DNA from: Primula veris
Taxonomy: Eukaryota > Streptophyta > Magnoliopsida > Ericales > Primulaceae
Length of the DNA stretch: 64,000 nt
Reading direction: 5' to 3'
NCBI GenBank assembly: GCA_963682055.1
Contig: OY821742.1
Span: 6,719,816-6,783,815 of the forward strand
Within the stretch, counting starts at the first letter, position 1; the number at the start of each line of letters is the position of its first letter. This document shows positions 53,585 through 64,000 of the stretch, piece by piece. The notes under the pieces are model-generated. The model was not told the DNA's origin. It was given only the letters and a program-made list of their open reading frames with translations, and did no database searches. Position numbers and translations under genes: made by a program.

Positions 53585-53892
53585 CTAGTAATCCTGTCCT
53601 ACGCTTTGCGTGTGAGACGCGTAATGCGATAAAATTTAGAAAATAAGTGTAGTTATGATACAAATATTTAGAGAATAAAAAAAAGATAAGAGTATAAGAT
53701 GAGAAGACTAAAAAGAATTTTGAGAGCTTAAATAGGGATAAAAAATGTTATTAGTTATTACTTTTTCTCTATTTTTCATAAGAATATAGTATTGTGGTAA
53801 TTAATAAAAGAGTGTAAGGGTATTTTTGAAAAAAAGTGGTAAAATTTGGCAGTCTCAAAAAATCTTGGATTGACTTATTATAATAGTATAGA
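53585..53892 (-). mobile_element. Non-autonomous Helitron-like element, copy 2
   Basis: The minus strand starts TCTATACTATTATAATAAG at 53892 after an A and ends GGACAGGATTACTAG at 53585. It aligns through its whole length with 39988-40290. The base after CTAG is C rather than T, so the 3' border may have mutated. Confidence 0.65.
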
Positions 53893-54421
53893 TATACATA
53901 AATACCCACAACGGTTCCGAACCGATGAAGTGCTTGCAATTTGGAGAGAGAAGAAGTGACTGGATGCTTTTTGTAGTTATAGCAGAAACGTTTACGAAAC
54001 AGTTTCTATTATGTAAAAATTTCTAGATTTATTTAGAGAAACTTAAGAGTCTTGGTTGTTCTTTTTATTTAAGCAGATTTTCTTTTTTTGCTGGATATGT
54101 ATTATATGAGTTTCTTTGGTCGTTTGGTTGTATTTTTTTGATGAATGGGACACGAATTTTAGATTAAAGAAGAAATGACACACTCGTTCGAATTTAAAGT
54201 TCTTCGTTTTTCTGAATTCAAAAACACAAAACTTTATTTTCATTATGCTTAATCAAATGCAATTAGTTTTTTTTTAGCAAAAACTAATTGAAGTAACTAA
54301 AATTTGCAACCTGATTTACAGAATGCATTAGGTAGGGGAGGCTAATTTGGGATACGTCCACATTTTAACCTAACCAAGTCAACTTAACGTATTTTCAAAG
54401 AAAAAAGAAGCCAAATTAACA
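53893..54421. other. Intergenic DNA upstream of a small gene
   Basis: AT-rich; no gene recognised. It includes the likely promoter of the small protein gene that follows. Confidence 0.5.
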
Positions 54422-54429
54422 TATATAAA
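54422..54429 (+). promoter_or_regulatory. TATA box
   Basis: TATATAAA lies about 150 bp before the chosen start codon of the small protein, which puts transcription start near 54455. Confidence 0.55.
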
Positions 54430-54570
54430 GATGAGGTGTGCAAGTGAACTAACTACACAACCAACCCACCAATGACCAAAACTCATCAAAACCCCTACAA
54501 AAGTCTCCATACATTTTCAAATACCATTGTTTCCTGCAAAACAGAGAAATACAGAAGAAAAAAAGGGAGC

Positions 54571-54843
54571 ATGGAAGGGCTGATTCCCCTGGTTCTTAAG
54601 ACTGTCAAGAAAAACAGCACGCGTCGAAATTACAAATGCCTCTCCACCGGAAAATCCACTTTTGACTACTCAGATTTCTATGCCGATAACAACTATGATT
54701 ATGTAGTCACCCTGCCGGACCACCGTCGCAGGAATTCTTCCACCGGAGAATACTCTACCGAAGTTTCCCCATCAACCAAGGCTAAAAAGCAGATGGTGAG
54801 ATCTAGAAGTCACAGATTCTTTTCATGTATTGGTGGTGCCTAA
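54571..54843 (+). CDS. Small basic plant protein (MEGLIPLVLK type), unknown function
   Basis: A single-exon, 90-aa protein beginning MEGLIPLVLKTVKKNSTRRN. Small plant proteins with a similar MEGLIP start followed by a basic stretch exist; none has a function I can name. The body contains YKCLSTG, an aromatic SDFYADNNYDYVV patch and a basic C-terminus ending RSRSHRFFSCIGGA. No signal peptide or membrane segment is seen. An in-frame ATG at 54472 would add 33 residues with no family resemblance, so I chose 54571. The TATA box at 54422 supports transcription. Confidence 0.7.
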   Translation: MEGLIPLVLKTVKKNSTRRNYKCLSTGKSTFDYSDFYADNNYDYVVTLPDHRRRNSSTGEYSTEVSPSTKAKKQMVRSRSHRFFSCIGGA

Positions 54844-57800
54844 AGCACTTTTTCTCTTTTCAATTTTCATGTTTTTGGGTTTATTGACGAAATGTATAAT
54901 ATGCAATTTTCATCTTTTTTTTTTTTTTTGCAATAGAGTATCTTATTATTTGTTGTTGTTAGGACTTTAGGATTTCTCTAATATACCCTCTATTTGCTAC
55001 ACTACAAGCAATCAACACAGAAAATTTAGACGGAACTGAAAATTATTTTCAGAAAGAATCATGCAGCTATTTGCTAAACTCGTATTGTCTGCATCACATT
55101 TTGTCACAAAAGTTTTTGTTCCTGGAGTTCAAATTATAGGAGGGAAAGAAAAAATTGCAGACAGGTACATACCGTATTACTAGTTTGTTCAGTTCCGTGT
55201 CGGAAGTTACGAACTTAAACGCTGAAATAACCAGAACTAAGAAAAGATGTACGATTTCAAACACTTCTGTTTGCGATTCCTGCAATGTAATATATCAAAC
55301 ACTCGATCTTAAGGGCATTACACAGATGAAACGATAAAATCAATCTCATAAACATAAAATTCATAAAAACAATAGGTAGAGACCATGTAGCTCATCTGAC
55401 TCGTCACAATTCAGAAACATTTATGATTCAAAGAGTAACAAAAGGAGAGGAAAAAGTAGATAATTCCTATCTAGTGCAATCTATGTCGGAAAAATTGCTA
55501 TTATTCTCTAGCAAATGGCAGCCCAACTCAGGAGCACGTCGCCCCTATTTCGTTTGCTAGTCATCATACAATAAAAACATACCCAATCAAGACGCAGATG
55601 CAGTCATGTAGCCTCTGCAATACCTGCAGCAGTATTTACAGAAATTATTAATTCCGCAGGCACAAGAGTTGGCAATAAAAAATTAAAAGTTGCTGTAATG
55701 TAGACAAAGCTCCATGACGAAATTTGGAGGGTCCTCTCTATTATTATTAATCAACAAGGCAGGTGGGAATACAAATTGACTTAAACCATTTCTACTAAAA
55801 CACTCCCAGAACAGCATTAAAGAGAAGTCAAAAGTTCTCTTATTTGTCCCTGATTATTTCTATATCTACAAGAGAGACAAAAAGCAAGAAGAAATAAAGT
55901 AGACTTGTACATGCTTCTGGGAAATGTTAAATCGTTTAAACTGCACATCAAGTTTTTTCATGATATTTAAAAAAAAAAAAAAAAAAAGGTATAAAGATGG
56001 ATCTCCCAAGCTAATAACAACGCGAACTAAAAGAAGTAGGACGTAATCATTTCCCTCCACAAGATTTTTAATAAACACCTTAAAATAACACCAGTAGCAT
56101 TCCTTTAACTAGGATTCTAGCTTAGAAATTGTAGCAATCAAATAAAATTAAAACTTCAAAGATAAAGCAAACTACTTCTAGCCTACCACTATATACAGAC
56201 AAAGCAAACTACTTCTAGCCTGGCACCTTCCACAATATACTACTACTACCTCATCAAAGTTCAAGGCAAACTCTAATTTCTGTAAGCTAGTAACTCAAAC
56301 TGAAAAATCTATACACTCTTTACCAGAGTGAGCACAAAATGTTATCGCTAAAAAGGAGAATCATACCATGACCAAAATCTAAATGGTGAAATAAATTTCT
56401 AGAACCGCATGCACCAAAGAGAATTGACCTCTTTAAGGAAGCTGGGAAGCAAGGGATTTGTACTTCTCGCCTTACTTATGCAAACTTTTTTGAAATGAAA
56501 TTCTTGACACAACTCAAAAAGTTGTATTTTCTTTAAGCCCGTCAAACTGGCATATGAAAGAGATTCTCTACAATGGGAGAATGTGTTTAAAGACGTAACA
56601 GGACATTTAGTGTCTTTTCGGGATCCTAATAAAAAAAATTATAAGCTACACCTGAAAGGGGAAAATAGAATGCAGGGGAACATTGTATTTGATATCCAAT
56701 GGCAAAGCTGGTTACATAACTGACCACTATTTCCTTGTTTTAAGCTTTTTACTTCTTTAGCCCTTGTACTTTGTACTTAGTTCCTTGTAAGGACTCCTTA
56801 TTTCAGAAAATAATAAAAAGGCATGAGGGTTTCTCCCCTCTTTAATTAAAAAAAATAACTGACCACTATTTCCATGATATATCTTTACTACTTCTCACAC
56901 ATAAAACTGCTTCACACCACAATACGTACCCTCTCAAACTTGTTAGTAAAATTGCATACTTGAATATTGTACTTTTTTTCCTTTCCAAAGATTAAGGTTA
57001 CGTTATAGCATCCCAAAGACATTTTCCAGTGTGGAACAAGCACCGCCAATAGAAGGACTCAGGTTAGCACGCATGAAACTGCCTTAAAATCAAGATATAA
57101 ATACAAAATCGTTTTGCATCTCTTTCCACGCCGACCCTTAATTTCCCTTTTTTGTATTCAAATTGTCACGAGAATGGGAAAAAATACCAGTGATAGACAT
57201 AAGAGCACCCTTTATTTCCTTCACTGGCAGTACTTAATACCCACACTGATGGGGTGGAGGAAGGAATGAGAATCACCGTTTGGGGATTAAGCTTCAGAGA
57301 GGAAATCAGGAAATCACACCAGTATTACTGAGTTGACGTATATGAGGATCAAATTGGTGACCGTAAGTGCATATTCAAAGCATAAAAAGATAAGCAACTC
57401 GGTATACATGTAAAAAGAATTGAACAATATATTTTGTACAAAAAATTATGGGTCGGGATAGGTAAATATGTAAAAACACCCAAGCCATCATAAAGATGTT
57501 ACTATTCCTATATTTTTGAATTTTATTTTCCTGAAAGAAATGAGGCATTTCAAATTATCACATGATCTCATGGGCTTTAAGTCGAAAGAGTTGCAATGCA
57601 GAGATCATCAGAGGTGTTAAACACAGAATGGTATGTATTCTGATCCATTTTAAGTCCATATCGAGGTGGCTACATTTTAACAGGCAGTCCAAATATAACT
57701 AGGGTGTCAAACATCGTATGTGTGGACTGCAGAAGATCCGAGTCCAAAAAATGCACAAAAGGGGTAACTTTATTAACCAGCAACAAACAACCAAATACGG

Positions 57801-58043
57801 AGTAGTAGACCAAATTAATACAGAAAAAATTAGTTCTTAGAGGCCATAAAGAGCGAGGGTAAATGTGGGAGTAAGATCACAGAATAGCGAATTCTTTAAT
57901 GGTTTGAAAGTTTGATGACAGAAGCTTCAAGTATCCCAGAGTTGTAAAGATAAGATATCAAATAATGGGGAAGACATGAAATTTTTCAACAAGCAAAAAA
58001 TTGAAATAAGAGATGGAAGAAGTTGCAATCTTACCCTCAACTA
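54844..58043. other. Intergenic DNA, possibly including CLPP2 3' UTR
   Basis: No protein gene recognised. A possible retroposon tail lies at 56725-56860. A GT donor directly after the CLPP2 stop (minus strand, 58033-58034) suggests a 3' UTR intron, so the end of the CLPP2 transcript may lie in here, for example near 55630 where a TATTGCAG|AGG acceptor-like string occurs. Confidence 0.4.
56725..56860 (+). mobile_element. Possible non-LTR retroposon 3' end with A-rich tail
   Basis: The phrase CCTTGTACTTTGTACTTAG, then AATAATAAAAAGGCATGAGG, a CT-rich run and an A-rich tail recall plant LINE 3' ends. No coding sequence. It is comparable to the structure ending at 2822. Confidence 0.35.
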
Positions 58044-61000
58044 CTATTTGGAGGCTTTATCTTTGCCATCATCTCCAACAGCGTCAGCGACAAGATCCAT
58101 CGGTCTGTGATCCATAATCTCATCAATGATCCCGAATTCTTTTGCCTCTTTTGGTGTCATGAAATAATCTCGGTCCATATTCTTTTGAATTACATCAATA
58201 GGCTGCCCTGTATGCTTTGAGTACAAGGCATTCAAAGAATCCCACATCCGAACAATCTGTTTAGTGTGAATAGTCATATCTTTAGCCTGGCCACTGTAAC
58301 CGCCTGAAGGCTGATGGACCATTATTGTGGCATTAGGGAGAGAACGTCTCTCACCCTTCGCACCAGCAGCTAACAGGAGAGAACCCATGGAAGCAGCTTG
58401 ACCCATACATATGGTATTGATAGGAGATCGGATATACTGCATAGTATCATAAATCGCAAGGCCTGTCCAGAATGGTAAATGTTAGAAGTATTACACCGAC
58501 TTACAACATAAGTGAACTGCAGCTCATACTTTAAAAAAAGCACATAACCTGAGCATAAAGGCTCAGGTCCAGATACACCTGAAATCTGCTTGTGGAAAAT
58601 AAACTTAGCGACACTCAACCAAGATCCAAGAAGTTTATTTACTTTGCATTTGGGATAATTTACTGGAGATTCCTTCAACGATACAATTAGTCTAAAATAG
58701 AATTTTAAGTTACAGAGTCAGAATATAATCTAGCATTAAAAGTAATATGCCTCTATACTTATCAAACCAAAATAAATTTAAACCCCTCAACCAGTGTTAG
58801 GCCCTGAAGAAGCTCTAAATAGAATATTAAAACAATTCAGCTTTTTAAGCTCACTAAGGGAGCAGCTTTCTCCTTTTTCATAAAAAGTTACACTGGGACA
58901 GCATTCCTATAAGTCTACCTTATTAGCTCTTTTTGGTCAAAAAAACTAATAAGCTTTAACCCAAGTTTATCTATCTAGCCTTCTGATCTTAGTAGCTTGT
59001 AAAATTATTTTTTTTCTACAGAAGAAATATCAGAGTTTAATAAAAAGGTAGAAAAGTCACTTTTTGAATAAGAATACCAATTAGGAAAAACTCTTATGAG
59101 TTATGTTTAACGAAATCGTTTTCTCAATAGAAAGTTACTTTTGAGAAAATGCTTATATTACTTGCCTATTTACACATTGTGGATTATCATAATATAAATA
59201 GAGTTATGCCTACCTAATTTGCAATCAAATGTATCATTAATAGATCATATAAGCACAATCGAAAAAAATAACTTATTTGCTTCGTTTCTGCAGCCAAACC
59301 TAAGCTGGATTGGGACTAAACATAGTAAATCAACAAAAAGAAAATAAAAAATGACAAGATAGCAGACTTGCGGTAATAATTTACAATCAAATGTATCAAC
59401 GGAGCATGTAAGCACAATCAAGAAAAACTAGCTTTTCTGCTTCAATTCTGCAGTCACAGAAACCCTAAGCTGGCGGCTGGCCCGACTTAACATGAGTCAT
59501 AATATATCAACGAAAGGAAAAACTGAAAATCAAAAGAGATCACCAGACCTACGGTATAAACTTAAATCAAATGTACAAACGCAGCTTATAAACACACTCA
59601 ATAAAAGCAAGCTTTTTTCAGATGTCAAGAAAACATCGTTTTTTTGCTTTCACTCGACAGCCAAGCAAAGCCTAAGCTGGACTGAGAAAACATGAGTCAT
59701 AAAATATATGTAAAAAAAAAAAGGAATTGAAAAGACACCCTCAAAAACCTGAGGTAACACCCCAGGGGAATCAAGGTACATGGTGATAGGATAATAGAAT
59801 TATTTTGCTATTTCAACATTTTAGCTACTGATATTTTAAGAAAGCTAGCTTGCAAAATTTGCAGTAAATCAAGAGAGCATATAAGCACAATCAAGAAAAA
59901 GCTAGCCTTTTTGCCTTATTTCTGCAGCCAAATAAGATTTCCTTGTACTATTTGACTGTTATCGTAATCTTGGCTATTTATTGAAAGGCTAGCTTATATA
60001 TTTTGCAATGAAATTCATCAATATAGCTTACTTTATATATATATATAAATATCAATATAGCTTACAAAATAGATGAAAACTAGCTTTTGCAATGTACTTC
60101 TGCATCCAAACAAACCGAAAGCTAAACTAAGATCGAGTCATCGAACATAACAGCAAATGAACAAGGAAAACAAAAAATGACACAACATCATCAGACCTGT
60201 GGTAATGGCACTGTCAGGTGAATTGAGTTAAATGTTAATAGGTTCACAAGGAAAATGAGAACCAAGGAATGACGCCTGTGCAACAACCGCATGTGCAGTG
60301 TCGTCTCCTATTCGGCCGTTTAAGGAACGGGTAATAATTTTTTCAGCCATTTTTACAATTTGGCTATCCCATGTAAAAGAACTAGCTTACGCAATTTGCA
60401 ATCAAATGTATCAACAGAGCTTATAAAGCTTACTAGGTTTTCGATGAAATTAGATAAGCTAGCTCTTTTTTGCTTCATTTATGCAGCCAAACAAAGCCTA
60501 AGTTGGACTGACTGAACATAATAATATATTAACAAAAAGAAAATTCCTTGAAAGAACATGTTTTTTTTTTCAACAGAACATCGTTTTTCTTTAAAAAATG
60601 CTCATGGTAGTTCTACTATTTGGCCATTTCCACAATTTACCTTCATAATTAAAAAAAAGAACTGGCTTACAAATGTATCAATAGATCTTATAAACTAGCT
60701 GGTCTCGTGTTAAATCTGCAGCCAAATAAACCATAAATCTATAAAGAAAAACAGTAAATAAAAACACATCATCAGCCCTGCGGTAACAGCACCACCAGGT
60801 GAATAAAGATACATAATCATAGGTTTAGTCGATTATCAGACTCAAGGAACAAGAACTGAGCAATCACCACGTGTACAGTACTGTCATCTATCGGACCATT
60901 AATACAAACAATCTGTTCTTTTAACAGCCTTGAGAATAGTCCCTCCGTCCTTAAATCGTATGTTTTAGTACGAAACTACGTGCAACTTTGACTTGCAAAA

Positions 61001-62683
61001 ATCTTGTATCTATATTGTCAGAATAAAAATTTTGCAAAATTTAGTCACATAGTTTAGCAATTTAACTATATGAAGAATTTTTGAGAAAATTCATTTCGGC
61101 ATATTGATATACGAGATTCATTTACAAAACAGTGCACTTTAGTACACAAATAAAAACACAAACATACACATCCAAACCCTAGGCTAGACTACCTCATCAT
61201 AACATATCAACAAAAACGCAAAAAACAGTAGATAAAAACACATCATCAGGCGAATGAAAGTACATGTTCAGTTTAAAGTTTCTATTTAGTCCTATAGTCT
61301 ATAGAATTTACAAATTCAACCCACATTTTTGAGAAACAATACACTATAGTCACAAATATACACGTCCAAAACCCTTAAAACATAAAAAACATAACATAAA
61401 TAGAAAAACAATAGACCTGCGGTAATAGCACCACCAGGAGAATTAAGGCACGTGTTCAATTAGAACTAAGTTAGTCTAAAGTTTCTATTTAGTCCTATAG
61501 TATATCGAATATACGAAATCAACTCATACATTTCAGAAACGTTACATTTTAGTACAGACCTGCGGTGAATTAAGGCACATGTCCAATTGGAAGTAAGTTA
61601 ATCTAACCTTTCTATCTAGTCCTATAGTTTACAAAGCATACAGAATCAACCCATATATTTCAGAACGTTACAATTCAGTACACAAATAAACACAAAACCC
61701 ATATGTTTAGTTTAGAATTTCTATTCAGTCCTGTATTTTACAGAATTCACGAATCCAACCCATACAAATCAGCACCACCAGGAGAATTAAGGTACATGCT
61801 TAGTTCAAATTTTCTATTTAGTCCTATAGTTTACAAATAATACGAATTCAACCCATACTTTTCCGAAACATTAAAAAAAAAGGCCTGCGGTAACAGCACG
61901 ACCAGGCGAATTAAGGTAGATGCTCAATTTGGATTTAAGTCTATTTAGTCCTATAGTTTATAAAATTTAAGAATTCAGCCCATATTTTACAGAACCTAAG
62001 CTTAGATTATCTCAACAATACATTTTAGTCCTATAGTCTATAGAATTTAAGAATTCAACCCCTACATATCAGAAACGCGACATTTAAGTACAGACCTGCG
62101 GTAATTAAGGCACATTTAACTTGTATAGTCCTATAGTTAAGGTAATTAAGGCACATTTAGGCAAATTTTCTATTTAGTCCTATAGTTTACAAATAATACG
62201 AATTCAACCCCTACATATCAGAAACCTGCGGTAATTAAGGCAGATTTAAGTTTATATAGTTAACAAAATAAGAAAAGTAACAATTAAGTAGGGACCTGCG
62301 GTAACAGCACCCCCAGGGGAATTAAGATACATATGAATAGGTTTGGAGGGATTCTCGGACTCGAGAAACAAAAGCTGAGCAACGACGACATGAGCGGTAT
62401 CGTCACCAATAGGACCGTTAATACAAACGATACGTTCCTTTAACAATCTAGAGAATATATCGTAGGCACGTTCTCCACGAGACGAGTGCTCGATTACCAT
62501 AGGTATTAAAGACATAGAACGAGAGGTTGTTGAAGTGACACGTGGATGTGTGATTGTTGTACGGAGGTTATTAAATAGTAGGGTCCGCATTTTGAGGGTG
62601 GTGGTGGTGGTGGTGGTGGTGGGATTAGGAGGGGGAGAGAGATAGACTAGGGCTTGTTTATTTATTATTGTTTTATTATTCAT
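58044..62683 (-). CDS. CLPP2: Mitochondrial ATP-dependent Clp protease proteolytic subunit, two exons
   Basis: Exon 1 is 62296-62683 and exon 2 58044-58462, joined GCA G|GC CTT. The upstream ATG gives 268 aa. ATG at 62590 (residue 32) gives 237 aa, close to known plant CLPP2, and is the likelier start. The N-terminus is rich in Thr/Arg, like a mitochondrial presequence. The mature part starts [20 protein letters not shown]. Catalytic Ser154 (GQAASMGS), His179 (IMVHQPSGG) and Asp228 (MDRDYF) are all present, as is YLNSPGG. ClpP forms a 14-mer that degrades proteins fed by ClpX in the matrix; assembly here is inferred. The region between the two starts contains a (GGT)n run encoding eight Thr. 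The 3.8-kb intron consists largely of duplicated exon 1 edges. A GT donor just past the stop suggests a 3' UTR intron. Confidence 0.95.
59215..62295 (-). repeat. About ten degenerate copies of the exon 1 end and 5' splice site in CLPP2's intron
   Basis: The real junction is at 62296. Related strings ACCTGCGGTAA(C/T) (plus strand) occur near 59365, 59546, 59747, 60194, 60775, 61414, 61557, 61882, 62093 and 62223. Several extend into exon-like sequence, longest at 60194-60350 and 60775-60945, where the [12 protein letters not shown] coding stretch is visible but broken. Units also share 'tagtcctatagttta' (61285-62190) or 'aatcaaatgtatcaa...agcaca' (59215-60700). Confidence 0.85.
60943..61140. 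mobile_element. Possible Stowaway-like MITE fragment
   Basis: AGTCCCTCCGTCCTTAAATC resembles a Stowaway terminal repeat and is followed by AT-rich DNA. The partner end is not clear. Confidence 0.3.
62597..62621. repeat. (GGT)n microsatellite
   Basis: Eight GGT units read as Thr codons on the minus strand between the two candidate CLPP2 start codons. It is expected to be length-variable. Confidence 0.85.
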
Positions 62684-62739
62684 TTTCTTATTACTCTTTT
62701 CTTTTTTTTAGTACCACTATGTTTTTATATTTTTTATGT

Positions 62740-63215
62740 TTTTATGTTTGTTTGGGTAACAAATAAGTGATATCAATTAAATTAATTATAAAAATTCATT
62801 TATTTGTACTTATTTATGATTAGCTATATTTACTTATTTATAATTATTTATATATGTTATAAAAAATAGCAATATATACAAAATAAAATCAAAAATAAAA
62901 AAATAAAAAATATATTTTAAAAAATCAAAATTTTTGTACATATTATAAAAAAAGGATTAGACATTATTATATATAATTAAACAGGATTAAACATACAAGA
63001 TTGAATAGGATTGGAAAAGATTAGACATAATCAAACATGATTAGACATGATCAGACAGTATTACACATATTTTATGTATAAAAAATGTTTTTTTTAAAAT
63101 TTTGGTTTTTTAATTTTTTTTTAAAATTTAATTATATATGTAGCTATTTGTAAATAAGTTCATAAAATATGTACTTTTTTGTAAATGAGTTATTAAGTTA
63201 AAAACAACCAGATTT
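62740..63215. mobile_element. AT-rich foldback element upstream of CLPP2
   Basis: The left part (GTTTGGGTAACAAATAAGTG onward) and the inverted right part (GGTTGTTTTTAACTTAATAA, then ACTCATTTAC) are imperfect inverted copies over about 180 bp. The centre (62952-63060) holds irregular GATTAGACAT(A/G)ATC repeats. The ends are reminiscent of hAT-type MITEs. Confidence 0.5.
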
Positions 63216-64000
63216 TTTATAAATAAGTTTGTAAATATGTACTAAATTGTCATTTTTTTCAAAATTATTTAAGTAAAGTTGAGTTTAGCTTTTTATTAAA
63301 TTAGGGTGAACACGACATTTGTGAGCTTTGTCTTGTATACTCATTACATGTGTCTGTGTGTATTCACATTTGAGTAGTGTTTTAATAGGAGAAAAAGATT
63401 AGATAAAACGTTTATTTGAGCTTTTAACTCGTATTTTGAGGAACAATAATATCTTTTTTTTTTAGTAAAATTGTAGTCTAGCAGCTTCTTTTTTTAAACT
63501 CCAAATTTTGCATGTTATTAAATCTTTCTTAGTTTAAGGAACAAAACATTTCCTCATATTTTTATTTACAATGTCCTTTGTTCTCTTTTTCTACTTTATC
63601 TACCAACTTTTGTTAAGAAAGAGAGATAAAAAATATAAACAAATAAATGTAAAAAATAAGGAACTTAAATAAGGAAGCAGACTTTTTGTGTAAGTGTAAA
63701 ACTGAAAAAATGTCTATTTTTCCTTCGATTTAAAGAAGAACGCCGAGAACATGTAGGGATTTCTCTAAGAGGTAACTTCGTAAAAAATGGAGCTTTTAGT
63801 CGTTTAAAAATCAGAAAACAAGTTTATTTAAGTTTTTCTCTAGATTTGAAACAAGATTTTATTGAGGTATGCATCGAGTTTTTTCACTATGTAGCCAGCT
63901 TTTGGGTCGCGATAACATGTGACCGGGTGACAGTTGTTTAAAAGTTTATGAAGACGAGTTTTGTTAGTAGGGTCCATATTTTAAGGGTAAGGAAGAGACG
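63216..64000. other. Intergenic DNA to the window end
   Basis: AT-rich; no gene, RNA or transposon end recognised. Confidence 0.5.

Overview
The window looks like a nuclear chromosome segment of a flowering plant, probably a eudicot. Genes have GT-AG introns in AT-rich DNA, there are Ty1/copia LTR retrotransposons, Helitron-like and MITE-like elements, and the proteins are plant-type (2-alkenal reductase, membralin, GH28 polygalacturonase, mitochondrial ClpP). The species cannot be fixed from sequence alone. Exon joins were made by hand from splice signals, reading phase and recognised protein family, so no transcript evidence stands behind them.

Layout. 1-1613: intergenic, with two striking palindromic structures. 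1614-7210 (minus): five-exon NADPH-dependent 2-alkenal/double-bond reductase. 7345-9550: low-complexity and unannotated DNA. 9556-16841 (minus): young, structurally complete copia element with 255-bp LTRs differing at 3 positions, 5-bp target duplications, and long gag and pol frames. 16882-23640 (plus): older, decayed copia element of the same internal family but with different LTRs. 25653-36344 (plus): 14-exon membralin gene, 641 aa. 39988-40290: Helitron-like element. 41128-44541 (plus): four-exon polygalacturonase, 402 aa. 44963-46165: six-copy 202-bp tandem array. 46359-51685 (minus): six-exon plastid-type SLOG/DprA-like protein, 260 aa. 51700-53892: microsatellites, ~200-bp tandem repeats, a foldback element and a second Helitron-like copy. 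54571-54843 (plus): small basic plant protein. 58044-62683 (minus): two-exon mitochondrial ClpP (CLPP2). 62740-63215: AT-rich foldback element upstream of it.

The genes do not form a pathway; they are independent neighbours. What ties the window together is repeated local tandem duplication involving splice junctions. The CLPP2 intron carries about ten degenerate copies of the end of exon 1 with its 5' splice site. The first intron of the SLOG/DprA-like gene is built of about four copies of the end of exon 1 plus intron start, three of them carrying a GCCTAGG-rich inverted-repeat element. The membralin gene has a 97-bp tandem duplication of a 3' splice site in which using the first copy gives a stop codon. 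This recurring duplication of splice junctions, leaving decoy sites in introns, is the most interesting signal I found.
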